Positions 34,340 through 47,729 are shown, counted from the stretch's first letter. The stretch is DNA of 64,000 nucleotides from Paenibacillus sp. PvR098 (GCF_017833255.1 NZ_JAFIBU010000001.1:1860001-1924000); one strand, 5' to 3'. Notes: generated by a model not told the origin, from the sequence alone. Numbers and translations: made by a program.

Positions 34340-35461
34340 TTAATAAGCTACCCGCCTTGATCTAAGGTAGGTCCGTTTCCAGTAGGCCTTGTTGATATTC
34401 GTTATTTGTACGCCATTTTGCGGCTTTGGAGAAGAATGAAGCATCCTCTGATTGCCCATATAAATACCGACGTGCCCAACCGTTCTATTGGTTTTAAATC
34501 GGCCCGGCACATAGAAGAACATCAGATCCCCTTTACGGAGGTTTTTACGGCTGACAGCAACTCCTTGCGTAGCCTGAGCTCTGGCTGTACGGTTCAATTT
34601 GACCCCGTAAACGCCAAATACATATTTCGTAAAGCTTGAGCAGTCGAATCTCCCGGATCTCTGATACGGGGTAGCTCCGAACATGTAATCAACGCCTAAA
34701 TACCTTTTGCCTCGGCTAATGAGCGCGTTCATATTAATGTTCTTTAGAACCGGAATGACGTTTTCTTCTTCCCATAACAAAGGACTTGCCATGGCAGAAG
34801 TTTCTGTATCTGTCCCTTCATCTCCCTTAAAGGGATCCGCCGGGTCATCTCCGAAATCCAGTTCTGATCCTGTGTTGGCTTCTTCTGGACCATCGATGGC
34901 TTCAGAGACAGGAGTGTCCGTAGCATGGATAACGAGAGTGTCCCCTCTTACCTCACAAGAGATATCCTCAGGAAATAAAGAGTTTACAGCAGAGACCGGA
35001 ATATGCACCTGTGCATTATGCAATACAGGAGACTCGGGCAGAGTTACAGACTCCTCATCCTTTAGCGCCGTTAAGCTATCCATTTTCAATTCATATGCCG
35101 CATCGTGGTCCCCCAGCTGGAACACTTTGCGCTGTTCATCCCAATTGGCGTTAAATCCGACCATATTCGCAAAGTCGGGGCCGATAACATACTTCTTACC
35201 GTTTACCGTAACGATAGGAATGTTAAGCTCGCTGGAGCCCGTTTCCTGGATACGGATGGTCCCGCCATTAGAACTGATCTCCGATGTTTTCCCATTCAAA
35301 ATCTCGCTTTTCTGACGGTTGGCTTCTTGTCCCTGATTACTAGGTATGCCCTGCTGACTGCTTTGCTGCTGCTCCTTAGACAACTGAGGGCCACATCCTG
35401 TCGTAAGCGCCATGACCACCGCTATGACTGCAGCTATCGATCTCCGCCACGTTGTACGCAT
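34340..35461 (-). CDS. NlpC/P60 cell-wall peptidase lipoprotein
   Basis: 373 residues. A lipoprotein signal peptide ends in the lipobox LTTGC (Cys23). A linker and a copper-amine-oxidase-N-like stalk domain (about 70-190, IVTVNGKKYVIGPDFANMVG) are followed by an acidic Asp/Glu/Thr-rich linker. The C-terminal NlpC/P60 domain has catalytic Cys in FDCSSFTKYVFG and His in VGHVGIYMG. It likely cleaves peptidoglycan stem peptides while anchored to the membrane. Single-gene unit. Confidence 0.88.
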   Translation of the reverse strand: MRTTWRRSIAAVIAVVMALTTGCGPQLSKEQQQSSQQGIPSNQGQEANRQKSEILNGKTSEISSNGGTIRIQETGSSELNIPIVTVNGKKYVIGPDFANMVGFNANWDEQRKVFQLGDHDAAYELKMDSLTALKDEESVTLPESPVLHNAQVHIPVSAVNSLFPEDISCEVRGDTLVIHATDTPVSEAIDGPEEANTGSELDFGDDPADPFKGDEGTDTETSAMASPLLWEEENVIPVLKNINMNALISRGKRYLGVDYMFGATPYQRSGRFDCSSFTKYVFGVYGVKLNRTARAQATQGVAVSRKNLRKGDLMFFYVPGRFKTNRTVGHVGIYMGNQRMLHSSPKPQNGVQITNINKAYWKRTYLRSRRVAY

Positions 35462-35544
35462 CTCACATGCTCCTTGTCATTTGATTTAGTATCTGACTAT
35501 AGCATGGTAAATGCAGCATCTACGTATGCATTTCGTGCCTTGGA

Positions 35545-35594
35545 AACAAAAAGACACAGAGCCCCTGCATAAAAGCAGAAGCTCTGTGTCTTAC
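35545..35594 (-). terminator. terminator of the suf operon
   Basis: Perfect 12-bp stem AAGACACAGAGC / GCTCTGTGTCTT with TTTTTGTTT after it on the minus strand, 23 bases past the sufB stop. Confidence 0.85.
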
Positions 35595-35616
35595 ATATGG
35601 AAATGTCCTTCGGATA

Positions 35617-37014
35617 TTAACCGATTGAGCCTTCCATTTCAAATTTGATCAAACGGTTCATTTCGACCGCATATTCCATCGGCAGTTCCTTGGTGAACGG
35701 TTCGATAAAGCCCATAACGATCATCTGGGTTGCTTCGGCTTCCGACAATCCGCGGCTCATCAGGTAGAAGAGTTGATCCTCGGATACTTTGGAGACAGTC
35801 GCCTCATGCTCCAGCGTGATGTTATCGTTCATAATTTCATTATATGGGATTGTATCGGACGTCGATTCATTATCCATAATCAGCGTGTCGCATTTGATGT
35901 TGGCTTTAGAACCTTCGGAATTGCGACCAAAGGAGGCTAGACCACGATAAGTGACCTTACCGCCGTGCTTGCTGATCGATTTGGATACAATCGTCGAAGT
36001 CGTATCCGGAGCCAAATGGGTCATTTTGGCGCCTGCATCCTGATGCTGACCTTTACCGGCAACGGCGATGGACAGAACCATTCCTTTAGCGCCGCGGCCT
36101 TTAAGAACAACGGCCGGATATTTCATCGTCAGCTTAGAACCGATGTTACCGTCAACCCATTCCATTGTGGCATTCTCTTCAGCTACAGCCCGCTTGGTAA
36201 CAAGGTTGTAGATATTCGGTGCCCAGTTCTGGATTGTCGTGTAGCGTACGCGGGAATCCTTCAAGCAAATAATTTCTACGACGGCGCTGTGCAGCGAGTT
36301 GGTGCTGTAGACCGGTGCCGTACAACCTTCGACGTAGTGCACGAAGCTACCTTCATCGGCGATGATCAGTGTCCGCTCGAACTGCCCCATGTTCTCGGAG
36401 TTGATCCGGAAGTAGGCCTGCAGCGGAATTTCCACCTTTACGCCCTTTGGCACATAGATGAAACTGCCTCCGGACCATACAGCACTGTTCAGCGCGGCGA
36501 ACTTGTTGTCGCTTGGAGGAACGATCGTTCCGAAGTATTTTCTAAAAATTTCCGGATGCTCTCTAAGCGCGGAATCTGTATCCATAAACAGAACGCCCTG
36601 ATCTTCCAGGTCCTTCTGCATGCTGTGATAAACAACTTCCGATTCATATTGTGCAGATACACCAGACAAGAACTTTTGCTCCGCTTCGGGAATTCCAAGT
36701 TTGTCAAACGTTTCTTTAATTTCAGTTGGAACTTCCTCCCAAGTTTTACCTTGTTTTTCGGAAGGCTTCACGTAATATTGGATGTCGTTAAAATCGAGAT
36801 CATCCATATTTCCGCCCCAACGCGGCATTTGCATCTTCATAAACTGCTCCAGAGATTTCAGACGGAATTCCAGCATCCACTCCGGTTCGCCCTTCATTCT
36901 GGATATTTCCTTTACGATTTCTGCAGTCAGACCTTTACCGCTTTGAAAAACGGCCTTGTGCTCGTCACGAAAACCATATTTATATTCTTCCATTTCCGGC
37001 ATTTTTTTTGCCAT
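35617..37014 (-). CDS. sufB: Fe-S cluster assembly protein SufB
   Basis: 465 residues, the usual SufB length. Core scaffold of the SufBCD complex that builds Fe-S clusters. The beta-helix core carries the conserved [20 protein letters not shown] and [14 protein letters not shown] segments; the C-terminal [20 protein letters not shown] is the SufB/SufD family signature. Last gene of sufC-sufD-sufS-sufU-sufB, 14 bases after sufU. Confidence 0.96.
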   Translation of the reverse strand: MAKKMPEMEEYKYGFRDEHKAVFQSGKGLTAEIVKEISRMKGEPEWMLEFRLKSLEQFMKMQMPRWGGNMDDLDFNDIQYYVKPSEKQGKTWEEVPTEIKETFDKLGIPEAEQKFLSGVSAQYESEVVYHSMQKDLEDQGVLFMDTDSALREHPEIFRKYFGTIVPPSDNKFAALNSAVWSGGSFIYVPKGVKVEIPLQAYFRINSENMGQFERTLIIADEGSFVHYVEGCTAPVYSTNSLHSAVVEIICLKDSRVRYTTIQNWAPNIYNLVTKRAVAEENATMEWVDGNIGSKLTMKYPAVVLKGRGAKGMVLSIAVAGKGQHQDAGAKMTHLAPDTTSTIVSKSISKHGGKVTYRGLASFGRNSEGSKANIKCDTLIMDNESTSDTIPYNEIMNDNITLEHEATVSKVSEDQLFYLMSRGLSEAEATQMIVMGFIEPFTKELPMEYAVEMNRLIKFEMEGSIG

Positions 37015-37028
37015 CGTTCTCAGCCTCC

Positions 37029-39977
<2,949 letters not shown>

Positions 39978-40009
39978 TGATAATTCCTCCTGTTTTCCTG
40001 ATCGGTTGC

Positions 40010-40840
40010 TTAATATTTAGGAGCCGTAGTGTTCATTGGCATCTTGAATTCTTCTTCATCTTGCCCTACTCTTTCGTCAACGATGCCGAGCTCTTCTTTG
40101 ATCCAGTCATAACCATCGTTCTCCAAACGCTCTGCAAGTTCCGGTCCGCCCGATTTAACGATACGACCTTGCATCATCACGTGAACAAAGTCCGGTTTGA
40201 CGTAGTTCAGAAGGCGTTGGTAGTGCGTAATGATCAGGAAGCCGCGATCTTCAGAGCGCATGGCGTTGACACCTTCAGCCACAATACGCAATGCGTCGAT
40301 ATCCAGACCGGAGTCGATTTCATCGAGAACGACGATTCTTGGATCGAGCATCATCATTTGCAAAATTTCGTTACGCTTCTTTTCACCGCCGGAGAAGCCT
40401 TCGTTCAAATAGCGGTGCATGAACTCAGGGTTCATCTCCAGCTCCTTCATTTTGGCTTCCATTTGACGGATAAACTTGATCAGCGACAGTTCGTTGCCTT
40501 CGCCGCGGCGGGCATTGATGGCGCTGCGCAAGAAATCTGCGTTTGTCACGCCCGTAATTTCACTTGGATACTGCATGGCCAGGAACAGACCGGCACGCGC
40601 TCTTTCGTCTGTCGCCATTTCCAGAACATCTTCGCTATCAAGTGACACAGAGCCACCTGTTACCTCATATTTGGGATGTCCCATCAAAGTAGAAGCTAAA
40701 GTACTCTTACCTGTTCCGTTTGGTCCCATGATGGCATGCACTTCGCCACCCTTAATGGTCAGGCTGAGTCCTTTCAAAATCTCTTTTCCTTCGACAGTTG
40801 CCTTCAAACCGTCTATGATCAATTGTGGTCCTTTAGTCAT
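40010..40840 (-). CDS. sufC: SufC ATPase
   Basis: 276 residues. ABC-type ATPase of the SufBCD complex: Walker [10 protein letters not shown], signature [12 protein letters not shown], Walker [16 protein letters not shown], and H-loop IITHYQRLL. The ~25-residue C-terminal tail ([22 protein letters not shown]) is somewhat longer than in Bacillus subtilis. First gene of the operon; the ATG at 40840 has GGAGG upstream and the promoter is at 40915-40944. Confidence 0.96.
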   Translation of the reverse strand: MTKGPQLIIDGLKATVEGKEILKGLSLTIKGGEVHAIMGPNGTGKSTLASTLMGHPKYEVTGGSVSLDSEDVLEMATDERARAGLFLAMQYPSEITGVTNADFLRSAINARRGEGNELSLIKFIRQMEAKMKELEMNPEFMHRYLNEGFSGGEKKRNEILQMMMLDPRIVVLDEIDSGLDIDALRIVAEGVNAMRSEDRGFLIITHYQRLLNYVKPDFVHVMMQGRIVKSGGPELAERLENDGYDWIKEELGIVDERVGQDEEEFKMPMNTTAPKY

Positions 40841-40895
40841 GTTATTCGTATCCTCCGCAACTTTAAGTTATTCTTTTTTAATAATCAATACAAAG

Positions 40896-40944
40896 TGATT
40901 CTCATTGATTCTCAATTATAGTATACCTTACAGATCAAAATCAA
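40896..40944 (-). promoter_or_regulatory. suf operon promoter with direct-repeat operator candidate
   Basis: On the minus strand TTGATT (40939-40944) and TATAAT (40915-40920) are 18 bases apart. Just downstream, over the expected start point, TGAGAATCA occurs twice with a 10-base period (40906-40914 and 40896-40904). Tandem sites there suggest a repressor, with iron-responsive or Fe-S-responsive control plausible. The regulator is not identified. Confidence 0.6.
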
Positions 40945-40956
40945 TAAAGACCTGTT

Positions 40957-41541
40957 TTATCTAAGAGCCGCCTTTAACTCAGATATTTGAGCGTTCCATT
41001 CTGAATCCGTCAGCACGGGCCTGCGTGGAGCTTCATTTAATAAACCCGAGGGAAGACCGATCCATGACTTGCATCCGTTATACTCTGGCATCACCGGGAT
41101 GCTCACAGGCCGATCCAGCTCATACACCCGAAGCACCATAAGATGCAAAGGCTTCGCCCGCTTCCACTTGAGCCGCTCCTCAGCAAAACGGTTCGTCCAA
41201 ATATGAAACTCGGCGATCCTATCCAGTTCCTCTTGAGATGATATCAGTATGTCTTCGGCAAGTTCCGCATAACAGTTAATCATGACTTCGGTCTGCCTGC
41301 CGCTCCATCCTGCCTCCACTTCTTGCACGTCGTCTTGATAGTCGGGGCTAATCAGTTCTTTTCTCTGATGTTCATAGGTCGGATATAAATAGAAGCTTTC
41401 GCTCTCTATTTGAAAATCTTTGGTTTCCTCACGAATGCCGCCTTTACGCATAATCAAAAACTGCCTACCTGACCGCAGGGCTTCGACCGCCACTGCCCAT
41501 TCCTTCAAGCCGACAGCTTGATCTTGCTCAAGTTCACGCAT
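40957..41541 (-). CDS. DUF1802 family protein
   Basis: 194 residues. The N-terminal block LKEWAVAVEALRSGRQFLIM followed by RKGGIRE and FYLYPTYEHQ defines the DUF1802 family of unknown function. The ATG at 41541 has AAGGGGG upstream. It lies 116 bases before sufC on the same strand without an obvious terminator, so some read-through into suf is possible. Confidence 0.8.
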   Translation of the reverse strand: MRELEQDQAVGLKEWAVAVEALRSGRQFLIMRKGGIREETKDFQIESESFYLYPTYEHQRKELISPDYQDDVQEVEAGWSGRQTEVMINCYAELAEDILISSQEELDRIAEFHIWTNRFAEERLKWKRAKPLHLMVLRVYELDRPVSIPVMPEYNGCKSWIGLPSGLLNEAPRRPVLTDSEWNAQISELKAALR

Positions 41542-41699
41542 TTTCTTACCCCCTTGTCCTAATCAGCGCTAGACTTTTCCTTTTACGATATTATAGATTT
41601 TCATCCAAAACAATGCAATTCCGATCCGGCATAAAAACAATCTCGAGCATTGATAATAGTACTGCTGCATCAAACCAAAAACGAGGAGGGTGAAGGGCT

Positions 41700-41867
41700 A
41701 TGCGCGAAGGACTGATTCCAACGGTTTTGGGTACGGCTGTCACTGCGTCCGGTGCCGCTCTGCGCAATAAATATCCGATGGCTGCCGCGGCGGTCGTAGG
41801 TTTCGGGCTGGCACATGTCGTTCTGGGAGCTATCGATTTGGTGGAGCACCGCAGCAAAATGTTTTAA
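41700..41867 (+). CDS. small hydrophobic protein, unknown function
   Basis: 55 residues: MREGLIPTVLGTAVTASGAA, a short basic loop (LRNKYP), then a second hydrophobic segment (MAAAAVVGFGLAHVVLGAID) and a basic tail. GAGGAGGGTGA lies ~8 bases before the ATG and a terminator follows 20 bases after the stop, which supports a real gene. Probably a two-helix membrane peptide. No family recognised. Confidence 0.65.
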   Translation: MREGLIPTVLGTAVTASGAALRNKYPMAAAAVVGFGLAHVVLGAIDLVEHRSKMF

Positions 41868-41887
41868 TCATCTTCCGACTCACGAAA

Positions 41888-41919
41888 GAAAAAGAGGGGG
41901 GACATAGCCTCCCTTTTTC
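41888..41919 (+). terminator. terminator after the small hydrophobic protein gene
   Basis: AAAAAGAGGGGGG / CCTCCCTTTTT around a short loop, ending in a T-run. Confidence 0.75.
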
Positions 41920-42193
41920 AATATTATCCGAACACTCTCGTTCATTGGGCTTATACATAACTAGCCAATTCTCCGAAGGCGTTGTAACACGTGTCCGCTT
42001 CCTTCATATTTTATTTACTTTAGCATCATTATAAATTTCTATTTTGAGACGAACCGGGATGTGAATTTTTTGTAAAAACAGTTTATTCCTTCATACCTAT
42101 GAAGCATAAAACCTTCATCTTCTATTCCAACGCGGCACCATTTGTTTTATACTAGAGCTTACTAGTTTTGTAATGTAGAAGGAGGATCATACC
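41920..42193 (+). promoter_or_regulatory. leader and probable promoter region of mtnK
   Basis: Non-coding and AT-rich. TATACT lies near 42149-42154 with only a weak -35 (TTCCAA) 17 bases upstream. AGAAGGAGG precedes the mtnK ATG. No S-box (SAM-I riboswitch) signature is visible, unlike the Bacillus mtnKA leader, and no transcription terminator is seen in the leader. Confidence 0.45.
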
Positions 42194-43399
42194 ATGCCCG
42201 CTTATCACGCGCTTACGGAAACCGAAGCGATTGAATACGCAAGACAACTACCCAACTTATTTCAAAGGGACAGCAAGCTGTCCAGCCGGGAAATCGGAGA
42301 CGGAAACCTGAACCTCGTGTTCCATATTTCAGAGCCCTCTACCGGTAAAAGCATTATTCTCAAACAAGCACTGCCTTATGCCAAGGTTGTCGGGGAATCT
42401 TGGCCTTTGACTTTGGACCGTGCCCGCATCGAGAGTGAAGCCCTGATGATTCAAGAATCGCTTTGCCCCGATTTGGTGCCGCATGTCCATGACTACGAAC
42501 CGGATCTGGCTCTGACGGTCATGCAGGATTTAAGCGATCACGTCATTATGCGCCGCGGGTTGATCGAGCGAAATAAATACCCGCTGTTTGCAGGACATAT
42601 CGGAACCTTCTTGGCCCGGACTCTATTTTACACTTCTGATTTGGGAATGAATCAACAGGACAAAAAAGAACGGGTCAAGCGCTTCATCAATCCCGAGCTG
42701 TGTAAAATTACAGAGGATCTCATTTTTGACGATCCTTATACGGATTCACCAAACAATAATGTCCCGCCGGCCATCCGCGATGCGGTAGAAGCCGTGTGGA
42801 GCGATACGGAGCTGCATCTTGAGGTAGCTATTCTTCGTGAAAAGTTTCTGACGCATGCACAGGCGCTGCTTCACGGCGACCTGCATACCGGAAGTATTTT
42901 TATTAAGCCGGATTCTACAAAAGTAATTGATCCGGAATTCGCCTATTACGGCCCTATGGGCTTCGATATCGGCGCTTTGTTCGCAAACCTCCTGCTGAAT
43001 TTTGCAGCACAAGAAGGCTGGAGCAAGGACTCCGAATCCCGTCAGGACTTCCGGACTTATCTTACTCAAACGATCAGGGATGTATGGGTGAAGTTTTACA
43101 GCGAGTTCCGCACGCTATGGAACGAGCATGGAGTTGACCGCATGGCGAAGACACCTGGCTATCAGGACATTTACATGAAACGGGTGCTCCAGGATACGTT
43201 TGGATTTACGGGCTGCAAAATCGTCCGCCGCGTCCACGGTCTTTCTCAAGTGGCTGACATCAACACCATCGAAGACGAAAGCGCCAAAGAGAGTGCCCAA
43301 CGGATCGCTCTCGCCATTGGCACTTCCCTGATCAAGTGGAACCGTCAAGCGGACTCGATTGAACAAATAATTGACATTGCAGAAAAAACCGTTAGATAG
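42194..43399 (+). CDS. mtnK: 5-methylthioribose kinase
   Basis: 401 residues. Phosphorylates methylthioribose in the methionine salvage pathway. Kinase-fold landmarks: the REIGDGNLNLVFHI nucleotide loop, ILKQALPYAKVVGESWPL, catalytic LLHGDLHTGSIFI and metal-binding VIDPEFAYYGPMGFDIG. Typical length (~400). Followed 33 bases later by mtnA. Confidence 0.95.
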   Translation: MPAYHALTETEAIEYARQLPNLFQRDSKLSSREIGDGNLNLVFHISEPSTGKSIILKQALPYAKVVGESWPLTLDRARIESEALMIQESLCPDLVPHVHDYEPDLALTVMQDLSDHVIMRRGLIERNKYPLFAGHIGTFLARTLFYTSDLGMNQQDKKERVKRFINPELCKITEDLIFDDPYTDSPNNNVPPAIRDAVEAVWSDTELHLEVAILREKFLTHAQALLHGDLHTGSIFIKPDSTKVIDPEFAYYGPMGFDIGALFANLLLNFAAQEGWSKDSESRQDFRTYLTQTIRDVWVKFYSEFRTLWNEHGVDRMAKTPGYQDIYMKRVLQDTFGFTGCKIVRRVHGLSQVADINTIEDESAKESAQRIALAIGTSLIKWNRQADSIEQIIDIAEKTVR

Positions 43400-43432
43400 G
43401 ATAGAGAATTGAAGTAAGGAGAGATGTCGCTC

Positions 43433-44515
43433 ATGACAATAGATCAACAGAATTCGCAAGATTGGCTCCAATCGGTTCGATGGAACTCACTTGGGGATCA
43501 GTTGGATTTGCTCGACCAGCGGCTGCTGCCAGACGAGATCGTTTACCTGGAGCTGACCACGTCCGAGCAGGTATGGGATGCAATTAAGCAGCTCGCGGTC
43601 CGTGGCGCGCCTGCCATTGGTATTACGGCTGCGTTCGGAGTATATCTAGGAGTACGGTCATTCTCCGGCAGCCGAGAAGCGCTGCTGGAGGAAGTGGTTC
43701 GTCAATGCGATTATCTCGCGACGTCTCGCCCGACGGCAGTGAATTTGTTCTGGGCGCTCGACCGAATGCGGGCGCGGGCGCAAGTGCTTCTTGGCGTATC
43801 CGCAGATGCAGTCAACTTGGATGCGGCCAAGCAGGCGCTGTTGGACGAAGCTCGCGTCATCCAGGCTGAGGACGAAGAAACATGTCGCCTGATCGGCGAG
43901 CATGCATTATCTTTGTTTGAGGACGGCATGGGTGTCCTCACGCACTGCAATGCGGGCGGCTTAGCCACGGCCCGATACGGCACGGCGACGGCGCCGATGT
44001 ATCTGGCGAAGGAGAAGGGTATGTCACTTAAAGTGTTCGCTGACGAGACTCGGCCGGTACTTCAGGGAGCTCGTCTTACCGCATTCGAGCTTCAGCAGGC
44101 TGGGATTGACGTCACCCTGATTTGCGACAACATGGCTGGAGCCATCATGTCGAAAGGCTGGATACAGGCCGTCATTGTCGGCACCGATCGTGTAGCCGCC
44201 AATGGCGATGTCGCCAACAAGATCGGCACCTACAGCGTTGCTGTCTTGGCTAAGGCCCACGGCATCCCATTCTATGTTGCGTGTCCTATGTCCACCATCG
44301 ACCTGAACACGCCAACAGGCGCGGATATTCCGATCGAAGAACGGCATGAGGACGAAATTACGCAAGGCTTCGGCAAGAGAACGGCTCCTCAAGGCGTTAA
44401 AGTGTTTAACCCTGCCTTTGACGTCACACCAAACGAATATGTCACAGCCATTATCACGGAAAAAGGGATCATCCGCGCGCCTTATAGCGAAAACTTAAAA
44501 AAGCTGTTTGAATAA
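43433..44515 (+). CDS. mtnA: methylthioribose-1-phosphate isomerase
   Basis: 360 residues. Isomerises methylthioribose-1-phosphate to the ribulose form. Conserved [17 protein letters not shown], catalytic Cys in [17 protein letters not shown] and Asp in [18 protein letters not shown]. The ATG at 43433 is preferred: AAGGAG is ten bases upstream of it but only 1-2 bases before the in-frame ATG at 43424. Confidence 0.94.
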   Translation: MTIDQQNSQDWLQSVRWNSLGDQLDLLDQRLLPDEIVYLELTTSEQVWDAIKQLAVRGAPAIGITAAFGVYLGVRSFSGSREALLEEVVRQCDYLATSRPTAVNLFWALDRMRARAQVLLGVSADAVNLDAAKQALLDEARVIQAEDEETCRLIGEHALSLFEDGMGVLTHCNAGGLATARYGTATAPMYLAKEKGMSLKVFADETRPVLQGARLTAFELQQAGIDVTLICDNMAGAIMSKGWIQAVIVGTDRVAANGDVANKIGTYSVAVLAKAHGIPFYVACPMSTIDLNTPTGADIPIEERHEDEITQGFGKRTAPQGVKVFNPAFDVTPNEYVTAIITEKGIIRAPYSENLKKLFE

Positions 44516-44568
44516 GAGCATAGAAAAATTGATTTCCAGCTCAACAGCCCAAGTTTAATTACCAGAAT

Positions 44569-44610
44569 AAAATGGACCGTATTTCATCGGGAAATACGGT
44601 CCATTTTCGT
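44569..44610. terminator. strong bidirectional terminator
   Basis: Perfect 17-bp stem AAAATGGACCGTATTTC / GAAATACGGTCCATTTT with a 5-base loop, between mtnA (plus) and the large secreted protein (minus). Confidence 0.9.
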
Positions 44611-44611
44611 T

Positions 44612-47521
44612 TTATCTGATTGCAGGGAGTACAGGTACTACTTTCACAGGCTTAATCTTACCAAGCCAAAACTCAACGTCGCTTGGGCCGAAGCCTCCGC
44701 CATCAACATCGACTCGATCTTTGATTTTACCCAACACATAACTGATGTCTGGTGAACCAGGATATTCGTGATTGGGCGCAGTGAGGACAAGCAATGGACT
44801 GTCCTTCATTCCTTGTTTGACCGCAATCGCTTTTAGAGTATAGCCTGGAATTAATCGCGGCTTGCGCAGCGGATCATATAATGCGCTTGACAAGGTCAGG
44901 TCGCTTCCGTCCACGGTGTAATATATGGCCGCATCTGCCGTCGATGATGATAAAGTTATTTCATATGAAGCATTGTCAATGAGCACCAGAGACGGCACAA
45001 CTTCAGCAGCACTTGGGCCTAGACCCCGGATCACTTCAATCACAAATGTCCTTGTCACTCCACTTTGCGCTTGTACGACTACGGTTACGAGATTTGACCC
45101 TTCTTGTAAAGAGGAAACATCGATAGCTAACGTATTCGGATCGAAGCCCGCCCCGGCCACATGGGCAACGAAAGCGAAGTCGGAAATACTCGGATGAATC
45201 ACTACTCGGGACGTTTCATCCGGTACCGTCACAGTATAACGATCAGACACTTTCTCTACTACAGCCGATGACGGCTGAGCATACAAACGCTTTAACTCCG
45301 CTTCGTTCGATGGAGAACCTATAATAAGTTTCCAATAGCTTTGAACGTATTCTGGCGAAGTCACCGTAATCAAAAGTGATAATTGCTTTCCGTAAGGCAA
45401 AGAATCGATGCGGATACCGTTCTGCGTACGAGTTACGCCTGGTGTCGGATCAATGTCGAACGTTGCAGCCGGATGACTTAAAGTCAAATGCAGATCTGCT
45501 TGGTATACGTTAGAGGTAACGGGCATGTAGAACGTTTGCTGACTATTGTATTGAGTGAGCGGAGTTCCGTTGTACGTAACCTCAATTACCGTAGTCCGAC
45601 CAGGTAGAGATTTGATGATATCCAGTGTATACCGTTTTTTCGTATGCTGATCCGCCGCAGTCACTTCGATTTCTACTCTATTGACCCTTTCGGAGAGGAT
45701 CACGTTGAACATCTCTCCTTCCGGAAGCAGCTCTCCACCAACTCGAACGGTCTGGCCCGGTTTTCGATCCACGAACCCTTGTATATGATTTACATCCCCT
45801 GATACTTTCCAAGTGAGATGAGTATCATCCAGATACGAATGGAGGTCCTGTTCATCCAATTCCACATAAGTCTGGCCCGCAGGCTGAATACCGTGCAAAG
45901 TCGCCGGTCCGAGCAATTTGGCCGCATATCCGTCCCAAAGATAATCTCCCCAATTTTGAAAACTGCCTCCGGCTACCCATATATCCCCGTTCGTCAGAGG
46001 ATAAAGAGCCGTTACGTCAATCATTTGCCCGGGATCCCCGATCGTTTGCTTCCACTGCTCCTCTAGCGAGGCTCCAAATTTGTACAAATAAGCCTTGTTC
46101 ACGTCCGGATCCGGGTAGAGGCTTTGGAGCAGCATCGGGATAGGACCTCCAGTCCCTTCCGAATAGTCAAACTTTGTTCTTCCCCCCACGATAAACCCAC
46201 CGTCCGGCGTACTAGCCAAAGCGGCATGACCAGTCGGAACAAAAAGCTCCGGTAAAGACTTTGATTCGGCCGCGGATGAACCGTCTTCCCGAATAAATGC
46301 TAATTCTGCCGTGCGGACTGGATTACGGTCATCGGGTTCAAGAGCTTCTCGCGTCCCCAATAGAACATACCGGTTCTCGCCAACAGTCGCAGCTGACACA
46401 TACTCTACATTAGGCAAGCTGGATTTGATCAAACCACCCGTACCGAAATCGTTCACAAGAGAAAGTGTGCCCGCGGCTGAATCGTAACCTATGTGGGCAA
46501 CAAGACCGTAGCTCATATTCGTTATCCGATCCGTCGCTTTACCGACGATCAAATATTTATCTGATCCTCTAGCTTTAATCACTTTGTTTGCAGTGTAGGA
46601 GTCTGATCCTGCTATCGTGACTCTAGATATAGGATTCAATGCACTATTCGCATTCATTTTGAAACGCAGCATTTCTATAACTTGAACACCAGCGTGAACC
46701 CGGTTTACTGCAATGAGGTACTCATCCGTTGAATCCATGCGTAATACGGATACGGGTTCTATTCCGTTCTCAAATTGTCCAAAATAAGAAATCTTTACGA
46801 GTTGAAAGCTGCCTGCGCCCCCTACCAATTCTCCAGGGACCATTTTATATACCGCTGCAAATGGACGATAAATCGTCTTCTCATTAATCCATTCCGAACT
46901 TACTCCAAAAACCAAATATTGGTTCGGACTTATCTCGAACACGTCATGAAGCTCTGTTCTATCCATCCTGCTCATCGCTGTGACTTTTCCAAACTCGTTC
47001 ATCTTGTATAATTCGCTGTATCCAGAGTTAGCAGCTATCGCGATCAGCCCGCCATCTTCTGTCGGTGTAATGGTCGAAAGTTTCTCAGGCATTAATTCGG
47101 TATGAAGATATTCTGAATGCAGATCTGGAGACTTAGCTCCCCTATGAACGGTTAACGTAAAAATATCGCTCTCGCCAGCCCGAATGGTAAAAAGGTTCGA
47201 GCCCCATAACAGAGGGATAGCCCCCCCTTCACGATACTTTTCTACGTATAGCCCCTCTGGCAATATCAGATGAGTTAAACTTCCGCCGACAACGTGTTCA
47301 TAAGATTTGGTACCGGCAGATAAATTAACATTTTGGGTCACGATGCCTGCTCTATCGGAAAACGTCAATTCATGTTCGATGGGCATAGCGTTTGCCCGAT
47401 TGACATGAACCGGCGGCATGATTGAAATGAGCATGATGAATACAGCGAATGCAAGCAGGGTCCTCCTCCACCTAAACCAAGACTCGTATAGGCGTCCGTT
47501 TGCCTTCGGCTTATGAAACAT
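44612..47521 (-). CDS. large secreted protein with cadherin-like and chitobiase-type C-terminal domains
   Basis: 969 residues from the ATG at 47521 (AAGGGAG eight bases upstream; the frame is open to 47569). A signal peptide (hydrophobic ~21-38) ends in a NRANA site near residue 46. The first ~500 residues contain several propeller-like strands (PTEDGGLIAIAA, STPDGGFIVGGRT, LTNGDIWVAGGSF). Cadherin-like beta-sandwich repeats follow (~580-830), then a chitobiase-type domain (ADAAIYYTVDGSDLTLSS, ~855-925). The last ~35 residues (DISYVLGKIKDRVDVDGGG..., quoted in part) have a dockerin-like calcium-loop look. No catalytic domain seen; adhesion or surface-assembly role inferred. Confidence 0.7.
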   Translation of the reverse strand: MFHKPKANGRLYESWFRWRRTLLAFAVFIMLISIMPPVHVNRANAMPIEHELTFSDRAGIVTQNVNLSAGTKSYEHVVGGSLTHLILPEGLYVEKYREGGAIPLLWGSNLFTIRAGESDIFTLTVHRGAKSPDLHSEYLHTELMPEKLSTITPTEDGGLIAIAANSGYSELYKMNEFGKVTAMSRMDRTELHDVFEISPNQYLVFGVSSEWINEKTIYRPFAAVYKMVPGELVGGAGSFQLVKISYFGQFENGIEPVSVLRMDSTDEYLIAVNRVHAGVQVIEMLRFKMNANSALNPISRVTIAGSDSYTANKVIKARGSDKYLIVGKATDRITNMSYGLVAHIGYDSAAGTLSLVNDFGTGGLIKSSLPNVEYVSAATVGENRYVLLGTREALEPDDRNPVRTAELAFIREDGSSAAESKSLPELFVPTGHAALASTPDGGFIVGGRTKFDYSEGTGGPIPMLLQSLYPDPDVNKAYLYKFGASLEEQWKQTIGDPGQMIDVTALYPLTNGDIWVAGGSFQNWGDYLWDGYAAKLLGPATLHGIQPAGQTYVELDEQDLHSYLDDTHLTWKVSGDVNHIQGFVDRKPGQTVRVGGELLPEGEMFNVILSERVNRVEIEVTAADQHTKKRYTLDIIKSLPGRTTVIEVTYNGTPLTQYNSQQTFYMPVTSNVYQADLHLTLSHPAATFDIDPTPGVTRTQNGIRIDSLPYGKQLSLLITVTSPEYVQSYWKLIIGSPSNEAELKRLYAQPSSAVVEKVSDRYTVTVPDETSRVVIHPSISDFAFVAHVAGAGFDPNTLAIDVSSLQEGSNLVTVVVQAQSGVTRTFVIEVIRGLGPSAAEVVPSLVLIDNASYEITLSSSTADAAIYYTVDGSDLTLSSALYDPLRKPRLIPGYTLKAIAVKQGMKDSPLLVLTAPNHEYPGSPDISYVLGKIKDRVDVDGGGFGPSDVEFWLGKIKPVKVVPVLPAIR

Positions 47522-47729
47522 AGACTTAGCTCCCTTTCTCTTTATGTATAGTTCTTCCATCCCTATCATACCTTATTTTTTGATAGGAATCTTTAATTAT
47601 AATAGATTTTTAGAAACAATCAGGGATCTTATTGATCATGGAAAGGGAATTTATTATTATGTAAATAATTATTATATTTAGAGAAATAATACGAAATTTT
47701 TTTTCATAATTATGTATGAGGGTGATTTC

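Noticed and set aside
41920-42193. S-box (SAM-I) riboswitch upstream of mtnK
   Set aside because: None of the conserved S-box segments are visible and there is no leader terminator.
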